Shown: piece after piece, positions 33,277-43,814 of the stretch
Numbering within the stretch: the stretch's first letter is position 1
How the letters are laid out: each line of letters opens with the position of its first letter
Assembly (NCBI GenBank): GCA_002633005.1
Contig: NMRA01000221.1
Coordinates: 142,398 to 186,211 of the forward strand
From: Phoronis australis
Lineage: Eukaryota; Phoronida; Phoronidae
Direction: 5' to 3'
Length of the DNA: 43,814 nucleotides
Notes under the pieces: model-generated
Databases searched by the model: none
What the model was told of the DNA's origin: nothing
Seen by the model: only the letters and a program-made list of their open reading frames with translations
Made by a program: the position numbers and the translations under genes

Positions 33277-34350
33277 ACTAATGAATAAGATGGGGCCATT
33301 TTTGTTACGATGAACTAGTGGTCTGAATCAAAAGTTGGGTTTTGGTAGAAACCCTGCATAATTTGTGTCCGTTACCAGGTGTTTGAATGAAAGTACTGGA
33401 TCAATTCATAACAAAAAGTTCTTTTTAACTCTGTTACTTATTGGGAACTACGTTGTGGTCAAACTTAAATATTGCGCATTTTGTTATGCTCTGTAATTAC
33501 TACCAGACAGCATTAATTGCAATCTACTCAATACGTATATCAAGTGATATTATTCAATAAATGAAAGTCGATGTCCGACCAAATCAATACACTGGTTTAA
33601 TTGAAATGGTTGCAAAATTTATAGTGAATTTAGTCCAGTAAACGTAAATTATCAAATCTTTAACCCACCTGTTCGCAAAACCCCTCTCTCTTTTCTTACC
33701 TGTCTTATGACACCTAAGGCAGATAAGGCGGAGTTAAGTCACATTAGGACGTTAAAGTCACAGTCAGTTGTTATTTTCCGCTGTCACAGAAGTTTAACGT
33801 TCAACTTTAAAATCGTTTGCACAGTGAAAACATGCATGATCTCAAAGCCGTCATTTCTTCAGGCGAACTGGTTTGAAAGTATCAATCGGTGCGTGTTTAT
33901 ATAGGGTGTCACAGGACAATGGGGAGGCGTATTTGAACGACGTCGGAACAAAGACTTGTTTTTCTAGGAAAAAACGTAATCGAGGCAGCCAGCTTATTCG
34001 TGTGTACGTCGAAATTCTTCGAAAACTGCAACGTGGCATTTTCGCAACATGTCAAGCTGGCGTCTGGAGATCTAGATTGTCACCCTCCTAAATCTGTTCG
34101 TGGTGGCGCGAATGAAAACTTGAGCGGACGCAGGCCCATTGTCCATTTGTGGTTATGTACCGCTAGTGTTTTCATTTTATTGTTTCACACGTGCGATCAA
34201 AGTCAACTTTTATAGTTCCTATTTTAAACTCAAAGTATATTATTATAACATTGCCATTCACTGTTACCACTAAAATTGCCCCGGCCCATGAGACCCCCCC
34301 CCCCATTTTTACATTATTCTGCTGTTCGATCCAGAGATACTAAATTCTAA
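33277..34350. other. Non-coding block shared with gene A (11980-13100)
   Basis: Counterpart of the gene A block; order and orientation are preserved. Differences include small indels throughout and a poly-C tract near 34300. Frames open here are not open in the gene A copy. Confidence 0.65.
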
Positions 34351-37300
34351 TGACGTAATTACTGAAAAATTGGTCTCAACCCCAAAAACGAGCCATCGAT
34401 TGTGGTTTCCACTGGTAGTTTTATAGGGATGAGGGCAAGGGGGCCATGGCCCCACTAAAATTTTCCCGGATTTCATTTTGCAGTTTGTCCACAACCGAGC
34501 CCGAAAATGTTCACGTGTCGAATTGGCAATACAGAGTTTGTCATGGTCAGTGATTTCTCAGCTGTGAATGTAGAGGTCCGTGATAATCACAAAAACGCTC
34601 CATTCAAAGGGGCTCAAATAATTTTGAAAACACTGGAAAACAGAGCTTATAAAATAAGGCATATTAAACGTATTCCGGTATTATTTCATAATTACGTGCG
34701 CAGATCTTAGGTCCCTTGCGACCATGTTTACTGAAAAATAAATGCTAGTTTAAAAGGTTATTCAAATGACATACAGAGCAAATAACTGTATAGCCGACGG
34801 TACTACATTTGGGCACAAGAAATGTAAAAATGTGCCAGTTTCCGTATATACGCCTTCGGAAAAAATCCGGTAGAGTTTTATTTTCTATACACTCAAAATT
34901 AATCATGCAGAATGTTGGGTCTAGAGATGAAGAAGCCAAGTCGGAAAAGACTAAAACAAGAGTGTAGGATGTTAAAACATCATTCCTAGAGGAGATTTCC
35001 TCACTGATTCCGCGCATGCGCATGCCCCTGCTCATCTGATTCATAAGTTGCAATCTTTTTGAATAATTTCTTGTTCATGCTTCTTGACAAAATGCACAGC
35101 TAGGATTCCTTTGACAGATACATACAATGTTTGAATGCTCGGGTACGTGAATCATTTATTCTGAAAGCCTGTCGGACCCAAAGTACAACCTTACAAATTA
35201 TTAAGTTTGCGTCCTGTCACTCAGTGGCGTTCGCCTCTTCACTTGAACGCCAAATAGTAGATTTAGACGATCTGTAATGCAAAAACCTTCCCCCTTACGT
35301 CATTGCCCAGACCAAGTTCCCCAATGCGTAACACGGGCACTTCTAGTTGACAAATATTCGCTAAATTTTCAATACATGTTTGGCTGTGTCTTAAATCTCT
35401 CGCTTGCCCCTGCGCCCTGCCACATAAGGGGGGACACTTACCGTCCCAATTCTCCCTGCTCTTTATGTCTTTGTTTAGTGGAAGGCGCGCTGCCTAAAAC
35501 TTCGCAAGTGGAACGCGCTCCCCTGCCTCCGCTTTCTACACTGTGAAGGGGCACACGACTTTAACTGGTTCGCCACCAATTGTCGGCGCGGAGCCCCCCC
35601 CCCCTCCCCCGTTCACGTTTTACGGTCTTTCTCCTCACTGATGTGTTGCAAACCGAAATTAAATCGAGCCTTGATGAGCTTGAAGTGGTTGGTTGCTATG
35701 CACTAATTCGATCAATTGTTAGGAAAAGGGTATTCATTTACAATCAGTTTTGCAGTTTTGTAACAAAGTTTTGGTGAACAATGAGAAAATAAAGATAAAA
35801 TTACTGAACTCTAGACAAGAAGCATTAATATGTGTCAGCACAAGTCCTTTCATATAAGAGAGGTGAGAATTTTGAATTTCTATCAATACTTTATTTACGA
35901 GTTTGAATTTGTACCTTAAAATGCTTATTTTGCTATATTTCCATTTGTCATGCTTATTTGATATTTTAATAAGCCGCTACGCGGTACAGTTGTAGAGTCT
36001 TCCATGTAGCAAGGAGGCCGAGCACATTTTCAATAGGTAACGTGAGCTATGATCGCTAACAACTGTGTGCTGTCCCCAGCATGGTAGCTAGATGAGCGGG
36101 GGAGGACCACCTCAGGCGGAACCTCAACATACCGACTGGAGGAAAAAACAGAACATTGCAGGCTGTCTAATACCGGAATAGCATCTGGCGTGTGCAGGCC
36201 GCATAGGTCGGGTCGATTGCATAAAACACCTGATTTAAAACACATGAGAACCCTCTTATGTAAATATAGTCATTATGTTCTTGCAGAGACAGGTTTCAGA
36301 AATCCGTATACAAGTAGGCCATATTCATCTGCTACGGATGATAGGTATTTGACCCACGTTACTGTCCGCAGTGTTCTCCCAGCCCTCTATGGTGCACCGC
36401 CCATGACGGATGATAGGTATTTGAACCAAGTTACAGTCACTTAAAGGCCAAGTATGGTGCCAAAATGACTATTTTTACATCTAAAATACATTTATTGATA
36501 AAAAACATCAAAATACTGTGTCATAGAATACCCCAGTCGTTAATTAAGTAGGCCTTCGACAATACAGTATCCCCATCACGAACCCCATTTAGCGCCAAAA
36601 AAAAACTTGAGACGGCGCTTGCACTAATCGAAGTCTATGACATCATCGTTACAACGAATTTGACTTTCACCGTGTCTCCAGAGTATTGGAATCAGAGATG
36701 ACTCGTTTTTTAATTTAGTGCAAAATACGTGGAAAATGAAGGAAACATTTCATGTCAGTTAATATTAAAATTAATCAAAATCACTACCTTTAGAATTTTT
36801 ATTCAATTATTTAGCACACATTCTAATACGGGCCCGTATGGGAATCTCCGGGAGTGTGACTGGTGCCGTCGAAACAGCCGGAAAAACAAAATGCTTCGTC
36901 TGAATTGTTATCAGCAATTTCCCAATGTTTATTATAAAGTGTATTTTTTGATACAAAAACTTTGATGTTAGTAACTTTCCATTCATGTCTTTTTGAAGCC
37001 GAAGGTGTGAACGCTGCGCGATTCCAATACGGACGGCTGTCCAGTGTGTGTCCCGTATGGGTATAGACGACAACAGGCCATTTAACTTGGTGCAAAATAC
37101 GTAGAAATGTTAGGCTCACAGCACATATCAGCATGGTCTTTTCGTACAATGCAACTAAATCCAAATTCATTGAAAATTTTATATTAGAAACTCAATTTTC
37201 AAAATAAGTCGCCGTGAAATGCTGCAACCCGTAATCGGTCAAGCTAAAAAAATTTAAAATTTAATAGCAACACAAGATCGTGCGTGTCTGTAATAAATTA

Positions 37301-37622
37301 AAACTACGAAATAAAGTCTGTATTGCATGAAAACATACCCAGTCATAAGAATTTGTAATCAATTGAACGTTTTAAATTCAGTATCAGAATTCCGTCAGGC
37401 CTACGTGAACGACCCAAATCAGACAGAATATTCCGGATTTGGGCCGGATTCCCCATACTCTGGGCCGGAACACTGACACGAAACGTCTCAGTGCACACTG
37501 TAGATTTTTTGTAGCCAACCAGCTAGCTGTTTGAAGGCTATCGCCATAATACAACCAAGTAACACTGTGACTTGAGCTCTGTTAAACCACAGATTTAATC
37601 TTACCACTTTTTTACCCACGTC
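34351..37622. other. Gene B intron 1, no gene seen
   Basis: Contains a GGGGCCATGGCCCC word near 34450 (also near 16460) and a poly-C run near 35595. A short direct repeat, GATGATAGGTATTTGA, occurs at about 36338 and 36410. Two GTATGGG-containing segments lie near 36836 and 37055. No coding pattern was recognised. Confidence 0.45.
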
Positions 37623-37658
37623 GGTGCAAAGCTGTATATTTATATACAGCTTTGTACC
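37623..37658. repeat. Hairpin, 16-bp arms
   Basis: GGTGCAAAGCTGTATA, a 4-nt loop TTTA, and TATACAGCTTTGTACC; the arms have one mismatch. One arm recurs near 18098, so this may be a small dispersed repeat. Confidence 0.6.
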
Positions 37659-37793
37659 AAGGCTAGAAATTTCATAGACCTACTACAGACCGGGTATGAG
37701 TTGTGTTAGTCAACTCGTCGTGAAACTTATATCGCAGAGCCAACGACCGACGACCGGGGTGCATGCAATCTGGGAGACAATTTGGACACTCAC

Positions 37794-37910
37794 CTTGCCC
37801 GTTCAGTGCCAGTCGTTTAAGGGAAGAACAATCTAACAAACGTCATTTTCTAGCATTACTCTCGGCCTTTTGAGTTTTCTAACAAAGAAAGTCTATTGTC
37901 TTTTATACGG
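37794..37910 (-). promoter_or_regulatory. Gene B probable 5' leader exon
   Basis: Ends GGGCAAG|GTGAGTG (donor from 37793) and matches the gene A leader exon in AACAATCTAACAAACG and in sequence just past the donor (AACGACCG). Spliced to 32431 it would have no in-frame ATG before MAGA, because a TGA lies upstream in that frame. It is therefore leader sequence. The right boundary and the transcription start are estimates based on where similarity to gene A fades. Confidence 0.45.
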
Positions 37911-39443
37911 TCGTGAAACGCGCAAGCGCCGTACTAAAATTTTACGACTACTTTTAGGACATGATAACAGCTTCGCAGCCGTTAAGTTTGTTCTAAATTC
38001 GGTTTTTTGGTCTTAAAAATGCTCATAACTTGTAACGAAATGAGACCAGTTCCCACAATTCGTTGTGACAGTACGCAACCTCGTGGCAGCAAAGAACAGT
38101 TGATAGAAGAATAAACCGGGGGTAAAAGAAACTATTCAGGTCACGTGACGTAATTGCCAAACGCCGACTCCCAAGACCGCACTTCAATTTTAGCAGTAGA
38201 TGAGCGGTAGGCCTAGAACGATAATTCTTCCAACACCGGTAAATAATTTGGTTTACTCAAAGAGCGGTGCAGCTTTTAATGACACTATTTCTGCTTAAGA
38301 TTTTATTTAGTCCTTTTTACCCACGTATGAACCACTTCACGCTGATTGGTTGAGATTTTTTCTGAGGCGCTCGAAGGGAGTACGAATTATAAGCGGTGTA
38401 ATTTGCGTCGCAATTAATTACTTTCCGTGGTATGTAAGAAGCAAAAACAATATTTTTTATGAACAATACATGCATTTCTGGTGTCAAAAAGGTGTTTTAG
38501 CCGCTGGACGCTGTCTTTAACCTTCTGTTCAGGAGGATTCCCCAGATTAATTCTGGTCATCTCACTTTCACTTCCGGCTAAGCACGGTAGAGATTCACCG
38601 GAAGAAATGTCCACAGCGGAAGCTTGCTCCCAAACATTGTGTATACAACCTTTAAAACGAGGATAAAAGACAATAAATATCAAGAAAAAACCCGTCAGCC
38701 AAGAAGGTTAAATTCATTTGTCCCTCGTGCTTGGTATTTTGGTCAAAGGGAAGAGGGCTGCACCATTTTGTAAGAAATCAAACAAAATCGGTACTAACAG
38801 GGAGAGGTCGGTATTCGTAGCTGCGCCATTGCTGGTCTCCCCTTAATCTGCGCTTGCGCATCAGGTAAAGAAGTACTGGCACCTCTCACTTATTCCAGGG
38901 ACAAAGTACGTTGACAGTGATATTATTTTTTAAAACTTAGTTTGGTAAAGACGCCTTGGTGAAATGTACACCGAGAGAACAATTAGGCGAGTATAACCTT
39001 GACCCTGTTTATTGTACCCATACCAGTAATAATATCAACTACATTCAAATTGATTTAGTTGAATTCGTGGCTAGTTTGTTTGTTAGAATGATTGAAAAGT
39101 TTTACGGAAAATTTAAAGATGTATTCGCATGCTCCTAACTATGCTAATGTATAACAGGAACTAAAAAACAATGCTATTTTGACGAAATCTACTCTAAACA
39201 AAGCGCAGTTGTATAAATTGACAACTTGTAAACGTGAAAACAAAAAAATTGCAAATAGGTGACCTTTGCACTAATGAGGTACCTCGCGGGCTCAAGTAAC
39301 CTGCATCATGCCGCGTTGTTCGCCGACGTCACATCAGGAAACTTTCTGCATACGGTGCAGTGGCTTGTGGCGGTTCTTAAAAACATTCGTCAATTTTCAG
39401 CTTACTTCATATTCGTCGCAACATGTTGAGTTTCTAAATAATT
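37911..39443. other. Intergenic between genes B and C, no clear gene
   Basis: No recognised element. A minus-strand frame at 38414-38683 contains a protein-like stretch (SGESLPCLAGSESEMTRINL) but has no splice-site support and no family resemblance. Confidence 0.4.
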
Positions 39444-39732
39444 TGACCAAGCAAACAGAATTAGCCTGCAAGTTCAACTTGATGACGTGTCAAATATGGG
39501 CACGTGTCTTCTTCCTGTTGCGTTCGTTTACCCAATACTTGACGCCAATGAGGTTGTTCTTTACAATTCAGGCCAAAATCAATGTAATACTTCGGTTCGG
39601 GTACAATTAAGTGGAAAATATTCTTTTGGCATCATTTTCGACACGGCTGCAATTTCAGTTCAAAGTTACAACCAGAAAAAAGATAATCGCGTTCAGTTAT
39701 GGAGAAAACATGTGACTGAATATTTCGATTGA
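39444..39732 (+). other. Candidate coding segment, unidentified
   Basis: An open plus-strand frame reads FDQANRISLQVQLDDV, CLLPVAFVYPILDANEVVLY, RVQLSGKYSFGIIFDTAA and QLWRKHVTEYFD, ending TGA. The alternation of hydrophobic and polar residues looks like a beta-rich domain. The frame is closed by TAA on its left; the only ATG comes about 50 nt in (GTGTCAAATATGGGC), so an exon entered by splicing is possible. No family was recognised, and there is no paralogous copy in the window to test it. Confidence 0.3.
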
Positions 39733-40679
39733 TGATTACAGAAATTATTACATGGACGAAACTCTTATCCAAACTTTTCCAATTACACGACTTTCGAAAT
39801 AAATCAAGATTTTTCACCAACCGAGATCTCCGCAACTTCCACCAACATGACGTTTTTGCACAAAACTTATCAAGGATGTTTTTTTGATTATACATGCAAC
39901 GAATTTCTCGTTGATTTTTTAATAAAGCCAAACGTTTGACAGTCAGTAGTCAAGGCTTCCAGCCTTTTAAGGATTATTGATGTCTCCAGTCTCTGCTCAC
40001 TTAAACGTGTCGCCCCCTTTTGTTAAACCAAGGATTTGCAGCTTCTACATCAGATTTCTAACATTTCAGTGTACATTACATGTACGTGTAACCTTAAAAT
40101 TCTCCGTATGCTTTACAGAGTTTCATTCAATGTGCTTAAAATCACCAACTCCATATCAACTCCCGCACCCTAAAAAAACATCAGCCGTCCATTAGATCAC
40201 GTGCGAGCACTATCTGACAACGTGTCACTTGGTTTTTTCCGAAACATACTAAGTAAAATTCTCTATTGTGTTTAGTGAAAATGCCGCCAGATGTTGCTCG
40301 TTTTCCCGTAGTTGATGGTATAATAAGGAAAGGCGTTATTAGCGGTTGTGACAATTAGTATTCGGCCACGATGTGACTCTTTCCACTTTCTCGCGGGATA
40401 TCAGAGAAGCGCAGAGATGGCTCGAGTTTGTGAAAACATCTCGCGTGTTGGTGAACATGACACACTGGCGCTGGGTACGTTCATACGTCACAGCCACGTC
40501 AGTGAAGTTAAGAAATTTTTGATTGAAGTCGCTTTTCTTCTATTTTTGGGACATTGAATACACGATTATCATGATATGAAGTGCTATAAAGGAAGATTTC
40601 ATGACGCTGGTTGAAATGGTGGTAAAACAGTTATTCTGACTACAAAATTAGTCGTCAATGTTGTATTACATGCAGCCAT
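39733..40679. other. Gene C 3' flank, no gene seen
   Basis: AT-rich sequence immediately downstream of the gene C stop. No strong polyadenylation signal could be singled out. Confidence 0.4.
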
Positions 40680-43600
40680 TTACTCCCTTTTAGAACGAGC
40701 GTTGCCTTGGTATTGCCTTCTATGATTGTTTGACAGTTCCACGTTGCCCATTCGCTCATATATATGACACAACTTCCTATGACATTTAGAAATCGTTGGA
40801 TGACGAACGTTACCGAAGAGTCGCAGTCTCATTTCCAACGCATCTTTGGTATACTTCAACGCTACATCCAGTTTACGCATTTTCTTGTTCACAAGACCGA
40901 GGTTGAATAGAGTGGCCGCCATGCTTGCGTCATCCGCCGAGCCGAACACTCGCCTCTTCATCTCCAGCGACTGCTGCAGATAGTCGATAGCCTTTTCGTA
41001 GGGTTTCTTTACGCAATATACGGCTCCTACATTATTTAGGCTTTTTGCAATAGCAATATGGTCGCCAACCGCCACATATTTTCGGGCTGTGTGCAGAGAT
41101 TCCATGTAGTGCACCAAAGCTTGGTCATTATCGTGTTTTTCTACTAGATAGATACAAGCCATGATATTTATGCATTTTACGGACCGGAGGTCTTGTATGC
41201 CGAGTCTTTTTCTCACATCTACAGATTCTTTCAAATACTGAAGTGCGCTATCCACATTCATGGTGCAGGTGTACGATCGGCCAATCTTTTCTAAGCTAGT
41301 CGCTAAACTAGGATCGTCGCAGTGACCATATAGTCGCTTACACATATCTATGCCCCGAAGAAGATACTGTAGTGTTTTTTCGAATTCTTTCATTTCAAAA
41401 TAGACCTTCCCGATGTAATTTAAACTCGATGCAATGTCAGGATGGTCGCCAGACCCGTACATCCTGTTGCGCATGCTCAGAGATTCTAGAAGATAATGAA
41501 GAGCCTCGTCGAACTTGTCCATGTCATAATACAATAGTCCTGTTGCATCCAAAATCTGGGCGATCTCGGGGTGATCGCCTTCAAATATCTTCCGTCTCAT
41601 ACTTAAGCAGTGTACGTAGAATTTTAATGCTTCTTCCATGTTTTTAACAGCCGTAAAAACTTTCCCAATGTTGAAATAGTCGGATGCAATGATGACGTGA
41701 TCACCATCGTCATATAGGCTCTGGTGCATTTTGAGAGCATCTTGGTAGAATTGAAGAGCCAGATCAAACCTCTTCATCGCATAATACACAGCGCCAATAC
41801 TGCTTAAACTCCGTGCAGTGCGAGGGTGGTCGCAGTTCTTGTGCAGGGCTTTCCACACTTTCAGAGAGCGTGAATGATATTCCAGCGCATTTTCAAGTTG
41901 TTCGGTTTGGAGATATACATTTCCAATGTTGAATGAAATTGTGGCAATATCGGGGTAATCAGAATGCCTGTGCAGCCTTTCCGTCATTTCTAAGGCACCG
42001 GTGTAATACTCTAATGCCCTGTCGAATTCTCCTGTTGCATGATAGAGTCCACCTATATTGCTTAAACTTGCCACGAGGTCACAATGAACGCCACCCGTGT
42101 GCAGTCGTTTTCTCATTTCCAGTGCCTGCCTGTAATACCGTAGAGCATCTGATGAAACCTGCATGTCCTGGTATATTTTACCAATTCTGTCTAGCCTGAA
42201 TGCAATATCGCAGTGATCCTTGTGTTCGTGTAAGCGCTCGCACATTTCCAAAGAGGCAGTTAGAAATTGTAATGCTTTTTCTAACTCATGTTTGTCGATG
42301 TGCAACAGGCCAATTTGGTACAAACATGTATCAATATCGGTATGGTCAGCATTCTCTCCGTGAAGATTTTTCCTCATATCCAAGGAGAGCTTGAAGTAGA
42401 GCATTGCCTTTTCAGACTTACCCATGTCTTGATACAGCATTGCGATGCACTTTAGAATGTTAGCGGTGTCTGGGTGATCTTCTTCAAGATGTAAAGCTTT
42501 GCGCTTGTTTAAGGAATCTGTGTAGTACTCCAGTGCCTTGTCGTATTCTCCCATTTGAATATACACAGCCGCGATTAAATCTTTCCGTAAGATTGGGTCA
42601 TCTTCACGGACGTCAAGCGCTTCTTCCTTAATTCGTAGAGACTCATGCATACACTGCAACGCCTTCTCCGACGCCGAGTTTTCATAATGTATCCATCCAA
42701 GCAGCATTATGTCGTTCGCCCTCTGAAGATTGTCGCTGTCCTCAGTCTTCTGGATATCAAGTGACTGCTGTACGTAACCGAGAGCCAAGTCTCTCTCTCC
42801 CAACGTCAAGCAAAGCAGTCCCATCTGAGTCAACATATAAGGAGTTGCATGTTGACTTTCTCTTAAATTTTCAATGGTACTTTGTAGCAACTTAAAGTAT
42901 TCTACAGCTTTACCGAGATTACCTTCACAGCGGTACGAGCTCACTATTAAAGAGACACAGTCCAGTGCTTCGATGTCATCTTCTTGAAAACTGATTTCTT
43001 TGTTCTCGTAACAGAGTTTCTTAACCTTTTCAGTTGTTTCTTTATCAAGAGTTTCGCTCAACTTTTCAATATGTCGGAAGCAACTGCTTCGTGCTCTTTG
43101 GTACGAGCAACAATAGAATTCGATTAATGCATCGGTTTTATCGTTGCGTTGATAGAAACTGAACTTTATTTTGCTGATTTGAGAAATTTGGGAAGCGTCC
43201 AACGATTTCATAAAGTCAACAAAGGGAACCATCGTGTAGTAATAACGAAAAATCAGATCAAGGTTCGTCTGGTACACGTTTGGAGAACGACCTGTTGTGA
43301 ACAACGAAATCAGCTCGTTTTGCTGAAGTTTCTTGGAATACGTGATGAGCCTCAGAAGTGAAACTATGGAAATGAGGCACCTCAAGTTATGACTTGCGTC
43401 TTCTGTCAATATATCCTTTGAGTTCATCTCGTCCAATACCGCCCATGTATTGTCTTTTTCTATTGAGAACAATGTTTTGAACAATGTAATGATCAGCGTT
43501 GGCAGTCGAAACATATCTTGCTTGATGTCGTGAACCGTTCTTGAAGACGTGTGGAAAGAGAGTTTTGGAAAGTAGGCAGAGATGAGTTCACGGATCTCTT

Positions 43601-43814
43601 CGAAAGCTTTCTGCTTAACGAGAGTTTCATTTTTGAATTTTGCTCTGGCAATGTTAAACTCGTTGTAGAGTGAGGGACCGCCAGCCTCACTCCCGTCGAT
43701 CATCAACGTGGTTGCCATGATGCGATCGATATTATTACGTTCTCTCTTCGCGGTTTCATACTCACAAAACTGCGCCATGTTTTTGGGAGTTCTGATTAAC
43801 TCTCGATCTTTGCG
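40680..43814 (-). CDS. Gene C, partial: DUF294/TPR protein lacking its 5' end in this window
   Basis: The frame is open to the right edge and starts mid-protein with RKDRELIRTPKNMAQF, which matches ELIRTPQRMAQLCEY of gene B. It is therefore a 5'-partial gene with 1044 residues visible, and the NTase core should lie beyond 43814. It keeps the conserved VHDIKQDMFRLPTL segment and about 17-18 regular TPRs from residue 282 onward, typified by IGKVYxxM and KALxYY with H-P-D-I-A at repeat ends. The array is more regular than in genes A and B, with no long linker. It ends GNARSKRE. The internal ATG at 43778 is not the start, because homology continues upstream of it. Cytosolic protein-binding scaffold plus a presumed N-terminal NTase is the likely role. 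Confidence 0.85.
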   Translation of the reverse strand, partial: RKDRELIRTPKNMAQFCEYETAKRERNNIDRIMATTLMIDGSEAGGPSLYNEFNIARAKFKNETLVKQKAFEEIRELISAYFPKLSFHTSSRTVHDIKQDMFRLPTLIITLFKTLFSIEKDNTWAVLDEMNSKDILTEDASHNLRCLISIVSLLRLITYSKKLQQNELISLFTTGRSPNVYQTNLDLIFRYYYTMVPFVDFMKSLDASQISQISKIKFSFYQRNDKTDALIEFYCCSYQRARSSCFRHIEKLSETLDKETTEKVKKLCYENKEISFQEDDIEALDCVSLIVSSYRCEGNLGKAVEYFKLLQSTIENLRESQHATPYMLTQMGLLCLTLGERDLALGYVQQSLDIQKTEDSDNLQRANDIMLLGWIHYENSASEKALQCMHESLRIKEEALDVREDDPILRKDLIAAVYIQMGEYDKALEYYTDSLNKRKALHLEEDHPDTANILKCIAMLYQDMGKSEKAMLYFKLSLDMRKNLHGENADHTDIDTCLYQIGLLHIDKHELEKALQFLTASLEMCERLHEHKDHCDIAFRLDRIGKIYQDMQVSSDALRYYRQALEMRKRLHTGGVHCDLVASLSNIGGLYHATGEFDRALEYYTGALEMTERLHRHSDYPDIATISFNIGNVYLQTEQLENALEYHSRSLKVWKALHKNCDHPRTARSLSSIGAVYYAMKRFDLALQFYQDALKMHQSLYDDGDHVIIASDYFNIGKVFTAVKNMEEALKFYVHCLSMRRKIFEGDHPEIAQILDATGLLYYDMDKFDEALHYLLESLSMRNRMYGSGDHPDIASSLNYIGKVYFEMKEFEKTLQYLLRGIDMCKRLYGHCDDPSLATSLEKIGRSYTCTMNVDSALQYLKESVDVRKRLGIQDLRSVKCINIMACIYLVEKHDNDQALVHYMESLHTARKYVAVGDHIAIAKSLNNVGAVYCVKKPYEKAIDYLQQSLEMKRRVFGSADDASMAATLFNLGLVNKKMRKLDVALKYTKDALEMRLRLFGNVRHPTISKCHRKLCHIYERMGNVELSNNHRRQYQGNARSKRE

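Noticed and set aside
38414-38683. Minus-strand frame as an extra exon of gene B or C
   Set aside because: No consensus donor at its end, no acceptor at its head, and no counterpart upstream of gene A.
43776-43778. ATG taken as the gene C start
   Set aside because: The twelve codons upstream to the window edge match the RELIRTP segment of the paralogues, so the protein begins outside the window.
1-43814. CRISPR arrays, prophage or bacterial operons
   Set aside because: Introns, retroelement types and SINEs show a eukaryotic genome; the regular repeats are minisatellites without spacer structure.

Overview
This is a eukaryotic, animal-type window. It has long coding exons split by canonical GT-AG introns, AT-rich spacers, and remnants of Penelope-like and non-LTR retrotransposons, tRNA-derived SINEs, foldback MITEs and minisatellites. 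No bacterial gene organisation is visible. The repeat types and the gene family suggest an invertebrate deuterostome such as a hemichordate or lancelet, but the species cannot be fixed from the sequence.

The core is a tandem array of three paralogous genes, all on the minus strand. Gene A has its main exon at 3827-7224, gene B at 23550-27961, and gene C at 40680-43814, where it is cut by the window end. A and B encode an unusual fusion: a GlnD/DUF294-like nucleotidyltransferase (NTase) domain with a G-S...D-x-E signature, a conserved helical middle, and a long array of about 42-residue TPRs of the kinesin-light-chain/nephrocystin-3 type. A has roughly 11 repeats, B 18-19 and C 17-18. The visible part of C starts just after the NTase core.

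The large exons of A and B do not carry their own start codon. Comparing the two loci shows a shared phase-1 3' splice site at the head of each large exon. Both also have an identical-size 54-nt upstream exon (8273-8326 and 32378-32431) that holds the ATG in a strong context and encodes MAGA(A/T)Q.. before a GTAAGT donor. Further upstream, a probable 5' leader exon ending in CAAG|GTGAGT is conserved at both loci (17494 and 37794). Homologous non-coding blocks (8327-8590 with 32432-32790, 11980-13100 with 33277-34350, 17430-17600 with 37730-37910) lie in the same order. A and B are therefore products of one segmental duplication covering leader exon, introns and coding exons.

Layout from left to right: 1-3800 holds repeats (palindromic MITE, non-LTR fragment) downstream of gene A. 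3827-17700 is gene A, with a large repeat-rich first intron. 17700-23550 is a spacer with an inverted repeat copy, a broken Penelope-like element and a TTAA-flanked MITE. 23550-37910 is gene B; its second intron contains a 1.6-kb direct duplication abutting an N and is probably a mis-assembled second haplotype. 37910-40680 is a spacer. 40680-43814 is gene C. Four single Ns (16438, 18928, 29984, 32547) mark contig joins.

Nothing in the window fixes a function. A conserved catalytic module, a conserved C-terminal cap and a TPR array of varying length, repeated in tandem, would suit a sensor or effector family under diversification, possibly in immunity. That is inference.
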